NCBI GenBank assembly: GCA_947630595.1 | Contig: CANRIG010000008.1 | Span: 1 to 64,000 of the forward strand | Length of the DNA: 64,000 nucleotides | Origin: an uncultured Lachnospiraceae bacterium | Lineage (GTDB): Bacteria > Bacillota > Clostridia > Lachnospirales > Lachnospiraceae | Direction of reading: 5' to 3' | Shown here: in pieces, positions 11,121-20,028 of the stretch | Numbering within the stretch: position 1 is the first letter of the stretch | Layout: the number at the start of each line of letters is the position of its first letter | Made by a program: the position numbers and the translations under genes | Notes under the pieces: model-generated | What the model was told of the DNA's origin: nothing | The model's database searches: none | The model's input: only the letters and a program-made list of their open reading frames with translations

Positions 11121-12403
11121 CCCTGTTTATTATGATCGTATTCGTTGCGCTTCTGCTGCTGGCGGTGCCCGTGGGCCTGTCCGTCGGCATCACCAGCATC
11201 CTGCCCAGCCTGCTGTCCGACTCCTTTACGGTCAGCGGCGTTTACATCCTGCGCTCGGCGCTGGGCGGCGTCAATTCCTACCCGCTGCTGGCGATCCCCA
11301 TGTTCGTGCTCTCCGGCATCATCATGTCCCGGGGCGGGGTATCGCGGAAGCTGTTTGAGGTATTCAGCTATTTCATCGGCAAGAAAACGGCCGGCATTCC
11401 CTGCGCGGCTGTCGTCACCTGCCTCTTTTTCGGCGCGATCTCCGGCTCCGCTCCGGCGACCGTGGCCGCGGTCGGCAGCATGACGATCCCGCTGATGCTG
11501 GAGATGGGCTACGACAAAAAGTTCAGCGTGGCCCTGGTGGCGGTGGCCGGCGGCCTCGGCGTCATCATCCCGCCCAGCATTCCTTTCATTCTCTATGCGC
11601 AGGCCACCGGAGCCTCGGTCAGCGACATGTTCATCGCCGGCATCATTCCCGGCGTCCTCATCGCCGCCATCCTCATGGGCTATGCGTATTACTATTGCCG
11701 CAGGCACGGCGAGGACAAGGAAAAAATCAACGCCATCGTCGATGAGCTGCACGCCAGAGGGTTCCGCAAGGTGCTGTTTTCCAGCTTTTTCGCGCTGCTG
11801 ACGCCAGTCATCATCCTCGGCTGCATTTATTCCGGCGTCACCTCGCCCACGGAGGCGGCCGTGATCGCCGTGTTCTACTCGCTGATCATCAGCGTGTTCG
11901 TTTACCGGACGCTGAAAATCAGCGACCTGTGGAGCGTGCTGCGCGAGGCGGTGCGGACGTTCTGCCCGATCCTGTTTATCCTCGCGGCCTCAGTGGCGTT
12001 TTCCAGAATCCTGACGCTGATGCACGTGCCGCAGACCGTCTCCGCCTGGATGACGGGCGCGTTCACCACGCGGTTTACGATTCTGCTGGTCATCAACCTG
12101 CTGCTTCTGGTCGTGGGCATGGTCATGGACACCAGCCCGGCGATCCTGATTCTCGCGCCGATCCTGCTGCCGATCGTGCAGACCTACGGCGTGGATCCGG
12201 TGCACTTCGGCATCGTCATGGTCGTCAACCTGGCGATCGGCTTTGTCACCCCGCCGATCGGCGTCAACCTGTTCGTGGCCAGTTCCATGTCCAAGGTGCC
12301 GGTCATGCAGATTGCGAAAAAGGCCATGCCGATGATCGTGCTGTTTCTGGCGGCGCTGCTGCTGATCACCTACATTCCGCAGATCAGCTTATTCTTAGTA
12401 TAG
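11117..12403 (+). CDS. TRAP transporter large permease (DctM family)
   Basis: 428 aa multi-TM; GAISGSAPATVAAVGSMTIPLM, GVIIPPSIPFILYA, DTSPAILILAPILLPI, FVTPPIGVNLFVAS. Confidence 0.93.
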   Translation: MTLFIMIVFVALLLLAVPVGLSVGITSILPSLLSDSFTVSGVYILRSALGGVNSYPLLAIPMFVLSGIIMSRGGVSRKLFEVFSYFIGKKTAGIPCAAVVTCLFFGAISGSAPATVAAVGSMTIPLMLEMGYDKKFSVALVAVAGGLGVIIPPSIPFILYAQATGASVSDMFIAGIIPGVLIAAILMGYAYYYCRRHGEDKEKINAIVDELHARGFRKVLFSSFFALLTPVIILGCIYSGVTSPTEAAVIAVFYSLIISVFVYRTLKISDLWSVLREAVRTFCPILFILAASVAFSRILTLMHVPQTVSAWMTGAFTTRFTILLVINLLLLVVGMVMDTSPAILILAPILLPIVQTYGVDPVHFGIVMVVNLAIGFVTPPIGVNLFVASSMSKVPVMQIAKKAMPMIVLFLAALLLITYIPQISLFLV

Positions 12404-12417
12404 GAGGGCCGCGAAAA

Positions 12418-13407
12418 ATGAGAAAAAGACTGTTACTGCCGCTGATCGCCCTGTCCGCCGCCGTTTTGCTGACCGGCTGCCGGGAGGAAGGGCAGACCTA
12501 CACCTGGGTGCTGGCCACCGCCAGCCCGGAGGACACGGTGACGCAGATTTACGCGGAGAAATTCGCCGAAGAAGTAAACCGGCTTTCAGACGGAGAAATG
12601 AATATAGAAGTTTACGCCAACAGCTCGCTCGGCGGCGACACCGAGCTGCTGGAGAGCGTCATGTTCGGCGACATTCCGTTTGTCGTCCAGAACACCGCGC
12701 CGCAGGTCAGCTACCTGCCGCGCCTCTGCCTCTTTGACCTGCCCTGCGTGTTCGGCGACATCACCGAGCTGCACAAGGTGCTGGACAACGAGGCGTTCAT
12801 GGAAAAAATCAACGCCATCTACGAGGAAAAAGGCGTGGCCCTGCTCGGCATAAGCGACCAGAATTTCCGCGTCATGACCTCCAATAAAAACGTGCAGGAG
12901 CTGTCGGACTTCTCCGGCATCAAAATCCGCACCATGGAAAATTCCTACCACATGGCGTTCTGGACGGCCATCGGCGCCAACCCGTCCCCGATGGCGTTCT
13001 CCGAGGTCTACATCGGCCTCCAGCAAAACACCATCGACGCGCAGGAAAATCCCTACGAGGTCATCGTTTCCAACAAGTTTTACGAGCAGCAGGACTACGT
13101 CGTGCAGACCAACCACCTGCCCCACCTGCTGACCCTGATCACCAGCCAGGAATTCCTGGACGGCCTTTCGGCCGAACAGCAGGAAATCATCGCCGAGGCC
13201 GCCGGTCTGGCGCGCGACTATTCGCGCGAGCAGGCGCTGGCCCGCGCCAACGACCGCATCGCCATCTGCGAAGAGGGCGGCGCGCAGATCGTGGAGCTCT
13301 CCGATGAGCTGCGGGAGCAGATGCGGGAAGCGTCCTCCGGCCTGTACGAGGAAATCCGGCAGGCGGTCGCGGACGACGAGCTGTATCAGATGTATACGGG
13401 GAGCTGA
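12418..13407 (+). CDS. TRAP transporter substrate-binding lipoprotein (DctP family)
   Basis: MRKRLLLPLIALSAAVLLTGC lipobox; DctP features (LGGDTELLESVMFG, KIRTMENSYHMAFWTAIGANPSPMAFSEVYIGLQQNTIDAQENP). Confidence 0.92.
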   Translation: MRKRLLLPLIALSAAVLLTGCREEGQTYTWVLATASPEDTVTQIYAEKFAEEVNRLSDGEMNIEVYANSSLGGDTELLESVMFGDIPFVVQNTAPQVSYLPRLCLFDLPCVFGDITELHKVLDNEAFMEKINAIYEEKGVALLGISDQNFRVMTSNKNVQELSDFSGIKIRTMENSYHMAFWTAIGANPSPMAFSEVYIGLQQNTIDAQENPYEVIVSNKFYEQQDYVVQTNHLPHLLTLITSQEFLDGLSAEQQEIIAEAAGLARDYSREQALARANDRIAICEEGGAQIVELSDELREQMREASSGLYEEIRQAVADDELYQMYTGS

Positions 13408-13436
13408 GGAATTCCCCCTGAATCAACATCTGAAAT

Positions 13437-13531
13437 AAAAAAAGACTGTAAAAGCAAGGCAGGGCCTGTCACAGACCAGATAAACAACTGATCTGCGGCA
13501 GGCCCGTCGTGTTTTACAACAGTCTTTTTTT
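13437..13531. terminator. Bidirectional terminator / long inverted repeat between dctP and the feo operon
   Basis: AAAAAAAGACTGTaaaa...ttttacaACAGTCTTTTTTT outer arms; inner GGCAGGGCCTG/CAGGCCCG arms. Confidence 0.75.
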
Positions 13532-13546
13532 ATTCAAATTTTTTAT

Positions 13547-13681
13547 TCAGTGGCATCCCCTGCAGTGCCTGCAGTCTCCGCCGCACTGCAGCGATTTCCC
13601 CGCCTTTTTATCACGGATCATGCTGCGCACCGCCAGTCCGATCAGCACCGCGAGCACAGCGAGTACGAGAATCGTTCCCAT
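13547..13681 (-). CDS. FeoB-associated Cys-rich small membrane protein
   Basis: 44 aa, below the ORF-track cutoff: MGTILVLAVLAVLIGLAVRSMIRDKKAGKSLQCGGDCRHCRGCH; one TM helix and a Cys/His tail directly downstream of feoB. Confidence 0.8.
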   Translation of the reverse strand: MGTILVLAVLAVLIGLAVRSMIRDKKAGKSLQCGGDCRHCRGCH

Positions 13682-13707
13682 GCTGACGCCTCCTGTCTCA
13701 TATTGTT

Positions 13708-15861
13708 TTATTTGGCTCCCGCCATTCCCTTGATGCGCACGTTCAGGGTCTTGCTCTCATGGTACGGACGGAACAGCAGGTAGCAGAACCCGATCACCAG
13801 CAGGATCGCAACCACGGTCCACACGGTGAAGCCGCCGCCTGTGAACAGGCTGCCGAACTGGTACACGCACAGGGAGACGACGTAAGCGAGCAGGCACTGA
13901 TAGCCGATGGCAAACCAGAACCATTTGATGTTGTTCATCTCCCGCTTGATGGCGCCCATCGCCGCAAAGCACGGCGCGCACAGCAGGTTGAATACCAGGA
14001 ACGAGTACGCGGCGACCGCCGTCATGCTGCCGGCCAGAGAACCCCAGATCTCCGCGCCGTCCTCCGCCACCTCTCCGAATCCGAAGAGGATGCCGAACGT
14101 ACCCACCACGTTTTCCTTGGCGATCAGGCCAGTGACCGCCGCCACAGCCATCTTCCAGTCGCCCCAGCCGAGCGGGATGAACAGCCATGCGATCGCGTTG
14201 CCGATCGTCGCCAGGATGCTGCGGTCAAGCTGCTCCGCTTCCAGCATCTGGAATTGCCCGTCGACCCAGCCGAAGCCCTGCAGGAACCAGAGCACGATGG
14301 TGGAGAGCAGAATAATTGTACCAGCTTTTTTGATAAATGACCAGCCCCTTTCCCACATGCTTCTCAGGACGTTGCCCATGGTCGGCATATGGTAAGCCGG
14401 GAGCTCCATGACGAACGGAGCCGGGTCGCCGGCGAACATTTTCGTTTTCTTTAAGATGATGCCCGAGCAGATGATAGCCGCGATGCCCACAAAGTATGCG
14501 CTCGGCGCCACCCACCAGGCTCCGCCGAACAGCGCGCCCGCGATCAGGGCAATGATCGGCAGCTTTGCGCCGCAGGGGATGAAGGTCGTCGTCATGATCG
14601 TCATCTTGCGGTCGCGGTCGTTTTCAATCGTCCTTGAAGCCATGACGCCCGGAACGCCACAGCCCGTGCCGATCAGCATCGGGATGAAGGATTTTCCGGA
14701 AAGTCCGAATTTGCGGAAAATACGGTCCATAATGAAAGCCACGCGCGCCATGTAGCCGCAGGATTCCAGAATCGCCAGGAAGAAGAACAGCACCAGCATC
14801 TGCGGCACAAAGCCGAGCACCGCGCCGACGCCGGCCACAATACCGTCGAGAATCAGCGACTGCAGCCAGCCCGCGCAGTGAATGCTGACGAGAAAGCTCT
14901 CGACCGCCGGCGGGATGATCTCCCCGAACAGCACGTCGTTGGTCCAGTCCGTCACGATGGTGCCCACCGTCGACACCGACACGTAGTAGACGACAAACAT
15001 CACCACGGCAAAGATCGGCAGCGCCAGCCAGCGGTTGGTCACGTAGCGGTCAATCCGGTCGGACGTGCTCATCGCGCCCTTCCTGCCCTTTTTCAGGCAA
15101 TCGCCGATGATCGAGGATATGTACACATAGCGCTCATTGGTGATGATGCTCTCGGTGTCGTCGTCAAACTGTTCCTCCATGGCCGCGATCTGTGCGCTCA
15201 CATCCGGCGCATTCTTCATCATCGCCCCGATTTTGTCGTCTTTCTCCAGCAGCTTGATGGCGAAGAAACGCTTCTGCTCCTGCGGAACCGAATCACCCAG
15301 CTTGCGCTCGACCTCGCTGATGATCCGCTCCGCCTCCGGCGAAAACTCATGCACCGGAGCCGCCGCCTGCGCACGTCCTGCCAGCGCCACCGCGCGGTCC
15401 GCCGCCTGCTGCACGCCGTCGCCCTTCAGGGCCGAAATCTCCACCACCTCGCAGCCCAGCTTCTGGCTCAGCTTCTTCGTGTCGATGCGGTCGCCGTTTT
15501 TCCTTACGACGTCCATCATGTTGACCGCCATCACCACCGGGATGCCCAGCTCCATCAGCTGCGTGCTCAGGTAGAGGTTGCGCTCGATGTTGGTGCCGTC
15601 CACGATATTGAGAATCGCGTCCGGCCGCTCGTTGATCAGGTAATTGCGGGCTACCACTTCCTCCAGCGTGTACGGGGAAAGCGAGTAGATGCCCGGCAGG
15701 TCCATGACCGACACGTCCCGGCTGCCTTTCAGCTTTCCTTCCTTTTTCTCGACCGTGACCCCGGGCCAGTTGCCCACGAACTGGTTGGAGCCGGTCAGCG
15801 CGTTGAACAGCGTCGTCTTGCCGCTGTTCGGATTTCCCGCAAGTGCAATTTTTACTGCCAT
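13708..15861 (-). CDS. feoB: Ferrous iron transport protein B
   Basis: MAVKIALAGNPNSGKTTLFNALTGSNQFVGNWPGVTVEKKEG G-domain; C-terminal membrane domain with IGTGCGVPGVMASRTI. Confidence 0.96.
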   Translation of the reverse strand: MAVKIALAGNPNSGKTTLFNALTGSNQFVGNWPGVTVEKKEGKLKGSRDVSVMDLPGIYSLSPYTLEEVVARNYLINERPDAILNIVDGTNIERNLYLSTQLMELGIPVVMAVNMMDVVRKNGDRIDTKKLSQKLGCEVVEISALKGDGVQQAADRAVALAGRAQAAAPVHEFSPEAERIISEVERKLGDSVPQEQKRFFAIKLLEKDDKIGAMMKNAPDVSAQIAAMEEQFDDDTESIITNERYVYISSIIGDCLKKGRKGAMSTSDRIDRYVTNRWLALPIFAVVMFVVYYVSVSTVGTIVTDWTNDVLFGEIIPPAVESFLVSIHCAGWLQSLILDGIVAGVGAVLGFVPQMLVLFFFLAILESCGYMARVAFIMDRIFRKFGLSGKSFIPMLIGTGCGVPGVMASRTIENDRDRKMTIMTTTFIPCGAKLPIIALIAGALFGGAWWVAPSAYFVGIAAIICSGIILKKTKMFAGDPAPFVMELPAYHMPTMGNVLRSMWERGWSFIKKAGTIILLSTIVLWFLQGFGWVDGQFQMLEAEQLDRSILATIGNAIAWLFIPLGWGDWKMAVAAVTGLIAKENVVGTFGILFGFGEVAEDGAEIWGSLAGSMTAVAAYSFLVFNLLCAPCFAAMGAIKREMNNIKWFWFAIGYQCLLAYVVSLCVYQFGSLFTGGGFTVWTVVAILLVIGFCYLLFRPYHESKTLNVRIKGMAGAK

Positions 15862-15922
15862 CTTCCTACTACTCCTTCTTTAATTTGTTTAAACTATCCA
15901 ATATTTGTCGCAACTAGTTTTT

Positions 15923-15938
15923 ATTAGTTGTTACTAAC
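15923..15938. promoter_or_regulatory. Candidate DtxR-type operator upstream of feoB
   Basis: ATTAGTTGTTACTAAC, RTTAG-N6-CTAAC, shared with the site at 16487. Confidence 0.45.
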
Positions 15939-15960
15939 TTACAGTCAAAAAAGAAAGCGC

Positions 15961-16188
15961 TCACTCCACGAAAATCATTTCCGCGTCCGCTTTGCGCAAG
16001 GACAGCTTATACCCTCTGACCGTGACCTCGACCGGATCGCCCAGCGGAGCCACCTTGCGCACAAACACATCCACGCCCTTGGTGATTCCCATGTCCATGA
16101 TCCTTCTCTTTACCGGGCCGTCGCCGGTCAGCTTTTTTACCTTTACCGTCTGCCCGCAGGCAGCATCTCTCAGTGTCATTTCGTTCAA
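15961..16188 (-). CDS. feoA: FeoA domain protein
   Basis: MNEMTLRDAACGQTVKVKKLTGDGPVKRRIMDMGITKGVDVFVRKVAPLGDPVEVTVRGYKLSLRKADAEMIFVE. Confidence 0.92.
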   Translation of the reverse strand: MNEMTLRDAACGQTVKVKKLTGDGPVKRRIMDMGITKGVDVFVRKVAPLGDPVEVTVRGYKLSLRKADAEMIFVE

Positions 16189-16224
16189 CCTCCATCTTTT
16201 TCTCCGGATATCCGGCGCCGGCAG

Positions 16225-16437
16225 TCAGACCATAATCCGGTTCGCCATATCCCTGCCGATTGCAACGCGGGAATCCTTGATGCTGACGATCAGATTGCCG
16301 CCCGCCTCGGAAACCACCGTCACCGTGCTGCCCGTGACAAATCCCAGATTTTCAAGAAACTGCCTGGTCTCGGCCCGTCCGCCGACCCGTCTGATTACGC
16401 TTGGTTCTCCTGCTTTTACCATCGTTAATGGCATCAT
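16225..16437 (-). CDS. Second FeoA domain protein
   Basis: MPLTMVKAGEPSVIRRVGGRAETRQFLENLGFVTGSTVTVVSEAGGNLIVSIKDSRVAIGRDMANRIMV; start trimmed. Confidence 0.9.
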   Translation of the reverse strand: MMPLTMVKAGEPSVIRRVGGRAETRQFLENLGFVTGSTVTVVSEAGGNLIVSIKDSRVAIGRDMANRIMV

Positions 16438-16486
16438 CCAGACCTCCTTATCCTGACTTGATTCCGGCATCCTTCCTGCCGTCAAG

Positions 16487-16502
16487 GTTAGTATATGCTA
16501 AC
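16487..16502. promoter_or_regulatory. Candidate DtxR-type operator between feoA and the divergent regulator
   Basis: GTTAGTATATGCTAAC, near-perfect palindrome. Confidence 0.5.
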
Positions 16503-16604
16503 AAATATTAGATGTCAAGAACTTTTTTCAGGACTTCTTTTTGCTTTACCTGCAATAATTTTTATGCTATACTTACAAAAATGATGTATTGTGAGGTGTT
16601 ATTT

Positions 16605-16970
16605 ATGCATGTCAACGAGTCCGCTGAAAATTATCTCGAGACGATTCTTATTCTCAGTCAAAAGCTGCCGGTTGTCCGTTCCGTGGACATCGCCACGGAG
16701 CTCGGATACAAGAAGTCGAGCGTGAGCATCGCCATGAGAAATCTGCGCGAAAAGCACCACATCACGGTGACCGATTCCGGCTTCATCACGCTGACGGACT
16801 CCGGCCGTGCGATCGCCGAGGAAATTTACGAACGGCATCAGCTGCTCTCCTGCTGGCTTACCGCCCTGGGCGTGGACCCGCAGGTGGCCGCGGACGACGC
16901 CTGCAAGATCGAGCACGTCATCAGCCGCGAGAGCTTTGAGGCCATCAAAAGACATGTAAAGGTATCCTGA
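16605..16970 (+). CDS. DtxR-family metal-dependent transcriptional regulator
   Basis: MHVNESAENYLETILILSQKLPVVRSVDIATELGYKKSSVSIAMRNLREKHHITVTDSGFITLTDSGRAIAEEIYERHQLL...; divergent from the feo genes. Confidence 0.9.
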   Translation: MHVNESAENYLETILILSQKLPVVRSVDIATELGYKKSSVSIAMRNLREKHHITVTDSGFITLTDSGRAIAEEIYERHQLLSCWLTALGVDPQVAADDACKIEHVISRESFEAIKRHVKVS

Positions 16971-17034
16971 TTTCCGTTCATTTCCGCCGGCTTCCTTTCA
17001 TATATTGTAGGAAAATCATTCAGGAGCGCTCTGA

Positions 17035-18783
17035 ATGAAGCCATACGACGTCATCTCCAGCCAGTCTGCCGGTCCGTCCGGCAGTCCGGGCGGCCCCGGC
17101 CTGCCGCCCGCCGTCTCCGAGGACTATTCCGACATCATTTTCCGGTACCAGCTGACGCCGGAGTCCCTGCTCACAGAACTCAGCCAGTATGCCCCGCAGA
17201 TCGTTGATACCCAGTACAGCGTGCTTCACGCGCCGCTCGCCGACCGCCTCGCCGACGTTGAGGAGATCGGTTATTCCGGTGTGCCCAAGCTCTTCACCTA
17301 CGCGGACACGGTCAGCCTGGAGGACGCCGGGATTCTCTCCGCACAGCTTCAGCCCTATCTCTCCCTGTCCGGGAACGGCATTCTCATCGGTTTTCTCGAT
17401 TCCGGCATCGACTACACGCACCCGGCGTTTCGCAGCGCCGACGGCAGCACCCGCATCCTGCGCATCTGGGACCAGACTCTGCAGACGGGCCCGGCCCCGG
17501 AGGGGATGCAATACGGGACGGAATTCACCGGCGAACAGATCAACGAGGCGCTGTTCTCCGCCGACCCGCTCGCGGCGGTGCCCGTGCGCGACGAGCGCGG
17601 ACACGGGACGGCGACGGCCGGGATCGCCTGCGGGAGCGCCGACGAGACCGGCGGCTTTACCGGGGCCGCGCCCGGCAGCCGGATTCTCTTTGTCCGTCTC
17701 AAGCCGGCCAAGCGCTATCTGCGCGATTATTTCCTGATTCCGGAGGACGCCGACGCCTTTCAGGAGACCGACCTCATGCTCGGCGTCAGCTACATGGTGG
17801 ATATTTCCCGGCAGCTGCGGATGCCGCTTGTCATCTGTCTCACGCTCGGCACCAGCCAGGGCGGCCACACCGGCAGCACGCCGCTCGAGGACGTCCTCAC
17901 CTCCGCCCAGTTCAACACCGGCGTCTGCGTCGTCACCGGCACCGGCAACGAGGTCGGCCAGGGACACCATGTTCAGCGGCGCATCGCATCGCCCGGCGAA
18001 AGCGCCGACGTCGAGCTGCTGGTCGAGGAGGAAACGCGCGGCTTTGCGCTTGAATTCTGGTCCGACACGCCCGATCTCTACAGCATCGGCTTCACTTCCC
18101 CGCTGGGCGAAACCATCCAGCCGGTGCAGCCGCGCAGCCGCGTCACCTACTCTTTCGATTTCCTGCTGGAAAACAGCAAAATCGACCTCACCTACTTTAT
18201 CGTGGAAATGCTCAGCGGCTCGCAGCTGGCCTTCCTGCGCTTTGTGGACCCGACGCCCGGCCTCTGGCGCATCCGCGTCAATAATCTCACCCTCGCCGGC
18301 GGCGCCTTTCACCTGTGGCTGCCCATAACCGGGCTCGTCAGCCCCGGCGTGCGCTTTTACAGTCCCGCCGCCGACACCACCCTTGTGATCCCCTCCTGCG
18401 CCGAGGCACTGATCGCCACCGGCACCTACGACGCCTACACCGGCAGCATGTTCCGCAATTCCGGCCGCGGCTACACCCGCGACGGCCTGATCAAGCCGGA
18501 TTTCGCGGCCCCCGGCACCGATCTCACCGCGCCCGCGCCCGGCGGGCTCTACACCCGGCTGAGCGGTTCGTGCGCCGCCTCCGCGCTCGCCGCCGGAGCC
18601 GCCGCTTTGCTGGCCGAGAGCGGGCTGCGGCAGGAGCCGCCCCGCTACTACACCCCGCGCGAAATCCGCAGCCTTTTCCAGCGCGGCGCCGAGCGCCGGG
18701 ACGCCTACTCCTACCCGAACCGCGAGCAGGGCTACGGCATCCTCAACCTCTACGGGATTTTCGAGTCGTTTCTGCGGATCTGA
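17035..18783 (+). CDS. S8-family subtilase-like protein with Cys at the nucleophile position
   Basis: Asp motif GILIGFLDSGIDYTHPAF, His motif RGHGTATAGIACG; the usual SGTSxAAP block reads LSGSCAASALAAGAAALLAE. Confidence 0.88.
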   Translation: MKPYDVISSQSAGPSGSPGGPGLPPAVSEDYSDIIFRYQLTPESLLTELSQYAPQIVDTQYSVLHAPLADRLADVEEIGYSGVPKLFTYADTVSLEDAGILSAQLQPYLSLSGNGILIGFLDSGIDYTHPAFRSADGSTRILRIWDQTLQTGPAPEGMQYGTEFTGEQINEALFSADPLAAVPVRDERGHGTATAGIACGSADETGGFTGAAPGSRILFVRLKPAKRYLRDYFLIPEDADAFQETDLMLGVSYMVDISRQLRMPLVICLTLGTSQGGHTGSTPLEDVLTSAQFNTGVCVVTGTGNEVGQGHHVQRRIASPGESADVELLVEEETRGFALEFWSDTPDLYSIGFTSPLGETIQPVQPRSRVTYSFDFLLENSKIDLTYFIVEMLSGSQLAFLRFVDPTPGLWRIRVNNLTLAGGAFHLWLPITGLVSPGVRFYSPAADTTLVIPSCAEALIATGTYDAYTGSMFRNSGRGYTRDGLIKPDFAAPGTDLTAPAPGGLYTRLSGSCAASALAAGAAALLAESGLRQEPPRYYTPREIRSLFQRGAERRDAYSYPNREQGYGILNLYGIFESFLRI

Positions 18784-18918
18784 CACGCGGCCGCCCGGGC
18801 CATCCCGCAAAGCCTGTACCTCAGCCGCCTGGGCCATTTCGCAAAGCCGGCGCACAGTCACACCGCCCGCCCTCCCGCATATGATACAGTGTAAATCCTA
18901 TTTCGGAGGAATAACAAC

Positions 18919-19158
18919 ATGAGTGATTTAACTGCAACAAACTGCGGATGTGACAACGGAAACGGCATGTCCCTGATCTGGCTGATTCTCCTGCTCTCCT
19001 GCTGCGGCGGCTGCGGCGGAAACGGTTCTTTCCTGAACGGCATCGGCGACAACAGCTGCTGCCTGATCCTGCTGCTTCTGCTCTGCTGCGGCGGCTGCGG
19101 CGGAAACACGCCCTTCCTCGGCAACGGGAACGGCACCGGCTGTGGCTGCGGCTGCTAA
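18919..19158 (+). CDS. Small Gly/Cys-rich hydrophobic protein with internal duplication
   Basis: 79 aa; two copies of L-I-L-L-L-x-C-C-G-G-C-G-G-N; tail GTGCGCGC; GGAGGAATAACA before the ATG. Confidence 0.75.
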   Translation: MSDLTATNCGCDNGNGMSLIWLILLLSCCGGCGGNGSFLNGIGDNSCCLILLLLLCCGGCGGNTPFLGNGNGTGCGCGC

Positions 19159-19206
19159 GCCGGACGCCGGACGGCCGTCAGAAAGATGACGGCCTGACAC
19201 ACGGCA

Positions 19207-19239
19207 GGGGCCGCCGCGAAATGCGGCGGCCCTTTTTTT
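19207..19239 (+). terminator. Rho-independent terminator
   Basis: GGGCCGCCGC-gaaat-GCGGCGGCCC-TTTTTTT. Confidence 0.88.
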
Positions 19240-19266
19240 ACCTTTTTTACTTTATTTTCTTTTGCC

Positions 19267-19405
19267 ATCGCTTCGTTCTTTTCGATATCATTTCATTTTC
19301 TTTCGATATCGCTTCTTTTTTTATCGCTTCGTTTTCTCTTAATACCACCTTGTTCTTTTGCGTCACTCCGTTCTCTTTCAATATCACTTTGTTTCCTTAT
19401 GATAT
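19267..19405. repeat. Degenerate ~21-bp tandem repeat (about 7 units)
   Basis: ATCGCTTCGTTCTTTTCGAT-like units; lengths 20, 21, 15, 21, 18, 21, 21. Confidence 0.65.
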
Positions 19406-19527
19406 TCCCCGTTTTCCGGCCTCTGCCGCTTCTGCTCCTGCCGCTTTTCCCGCTCGCGGCGCAGCCTCAGACAGTCCTCGTCTATCTCATAAAATGCGTT
19501 TCCTTCAATCACAGTTCTCGACGGCAT
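19384..19527 (-). CDS. Small charged protein of unknown function
   Basis: 47 aa MPSRTVIEGNAFYEIDEDCLRLRREREKRQEQKRQRPENGEYHKETK; preceded by AGGAGAGGGAGCGCATT; below the ORF-track cutoff. Confidence 0.55.
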   Translation of the reverse strand: MPSRTVIEGNAFYEIDEDCLRLRREREKRQEQKRQRPENGEYHKETK

Positions 19528-19632
19528 AATGCGCTCCCTCTCCTGATGTGCGGTTCTATATTAGAGTATTCCGCCGTCATATCCATGTTGCAGCCCTCAT
19601 ATATATAGAAGAAAAAGAACCCGGAGCTTTTT

Positions 19633-20028
19633 ATGTTCACTGCCCTGGATCAGATCGCCAACCGCCGCCATCTTCAGCTCGTCAAGGCCGCCCTTCCCTA
19701 CGTTCCGCTCCCCGGCCAGAAACAGCTCTCCGTTTTCATCAAGCTGCTGGAGCTGCAGAATGTGCTGCAGTTCTATCAAAGCGGCGAGGCGGCCGTGAGC
19801 GCCTGCAGCGCCGCCGAACCGCCCGGCATGCTGGAAATGCTGAACGGCATGCGCGGCTACTGCGAGGGCGAGGAGCAGGCGCTGCTGGATCAGTGGATTT
19901 CCACGTTTTCCATGTTGGAGCTGTATGCCTCGTTCGCGCAGATGCAGCGGATGGAGGAGGAATACGCGGCGCCAGATGATTCCGGGGAAATACAGGAGCA
20001 AAGAGAGGAGGCCCCGTATGAGCAATGA
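19633..20028 (+). CDS. Hypothetical protein
   Basis: 131 aa MFTALDQIANRRHLQLVKAALPYVPLPGQKQLSVFIKLLELQNVLQFYQ; translationally coupled to the next ORF. Confidence 0.65.
   Translation: MFTALDQIANRRHLQLVKAALPYVPLPGQKQLSVFIKLLELQNVLQFYQSGEAAVSACSAAEPPGMLEMLNGMRGYCEGEEQALLDQWISTFSMLELYASFAQMQRMEEEYAAPDDSGEIQEQREEAPYEQ

Noticed and set aside
17020-18861. 613-aa minus-strand ORF opposite the second subtilase
   Set aside because: Low-complexity Gly/Ala/Arg product; the plus strand carries the subtilase motifs.
19221-19529. 102-aa plus-strand ORF of Phe/Ser/Ile repeats
   Set aside because: Starts inside a terminator with no RBS; the sequence is the 21-bp array read antisense.
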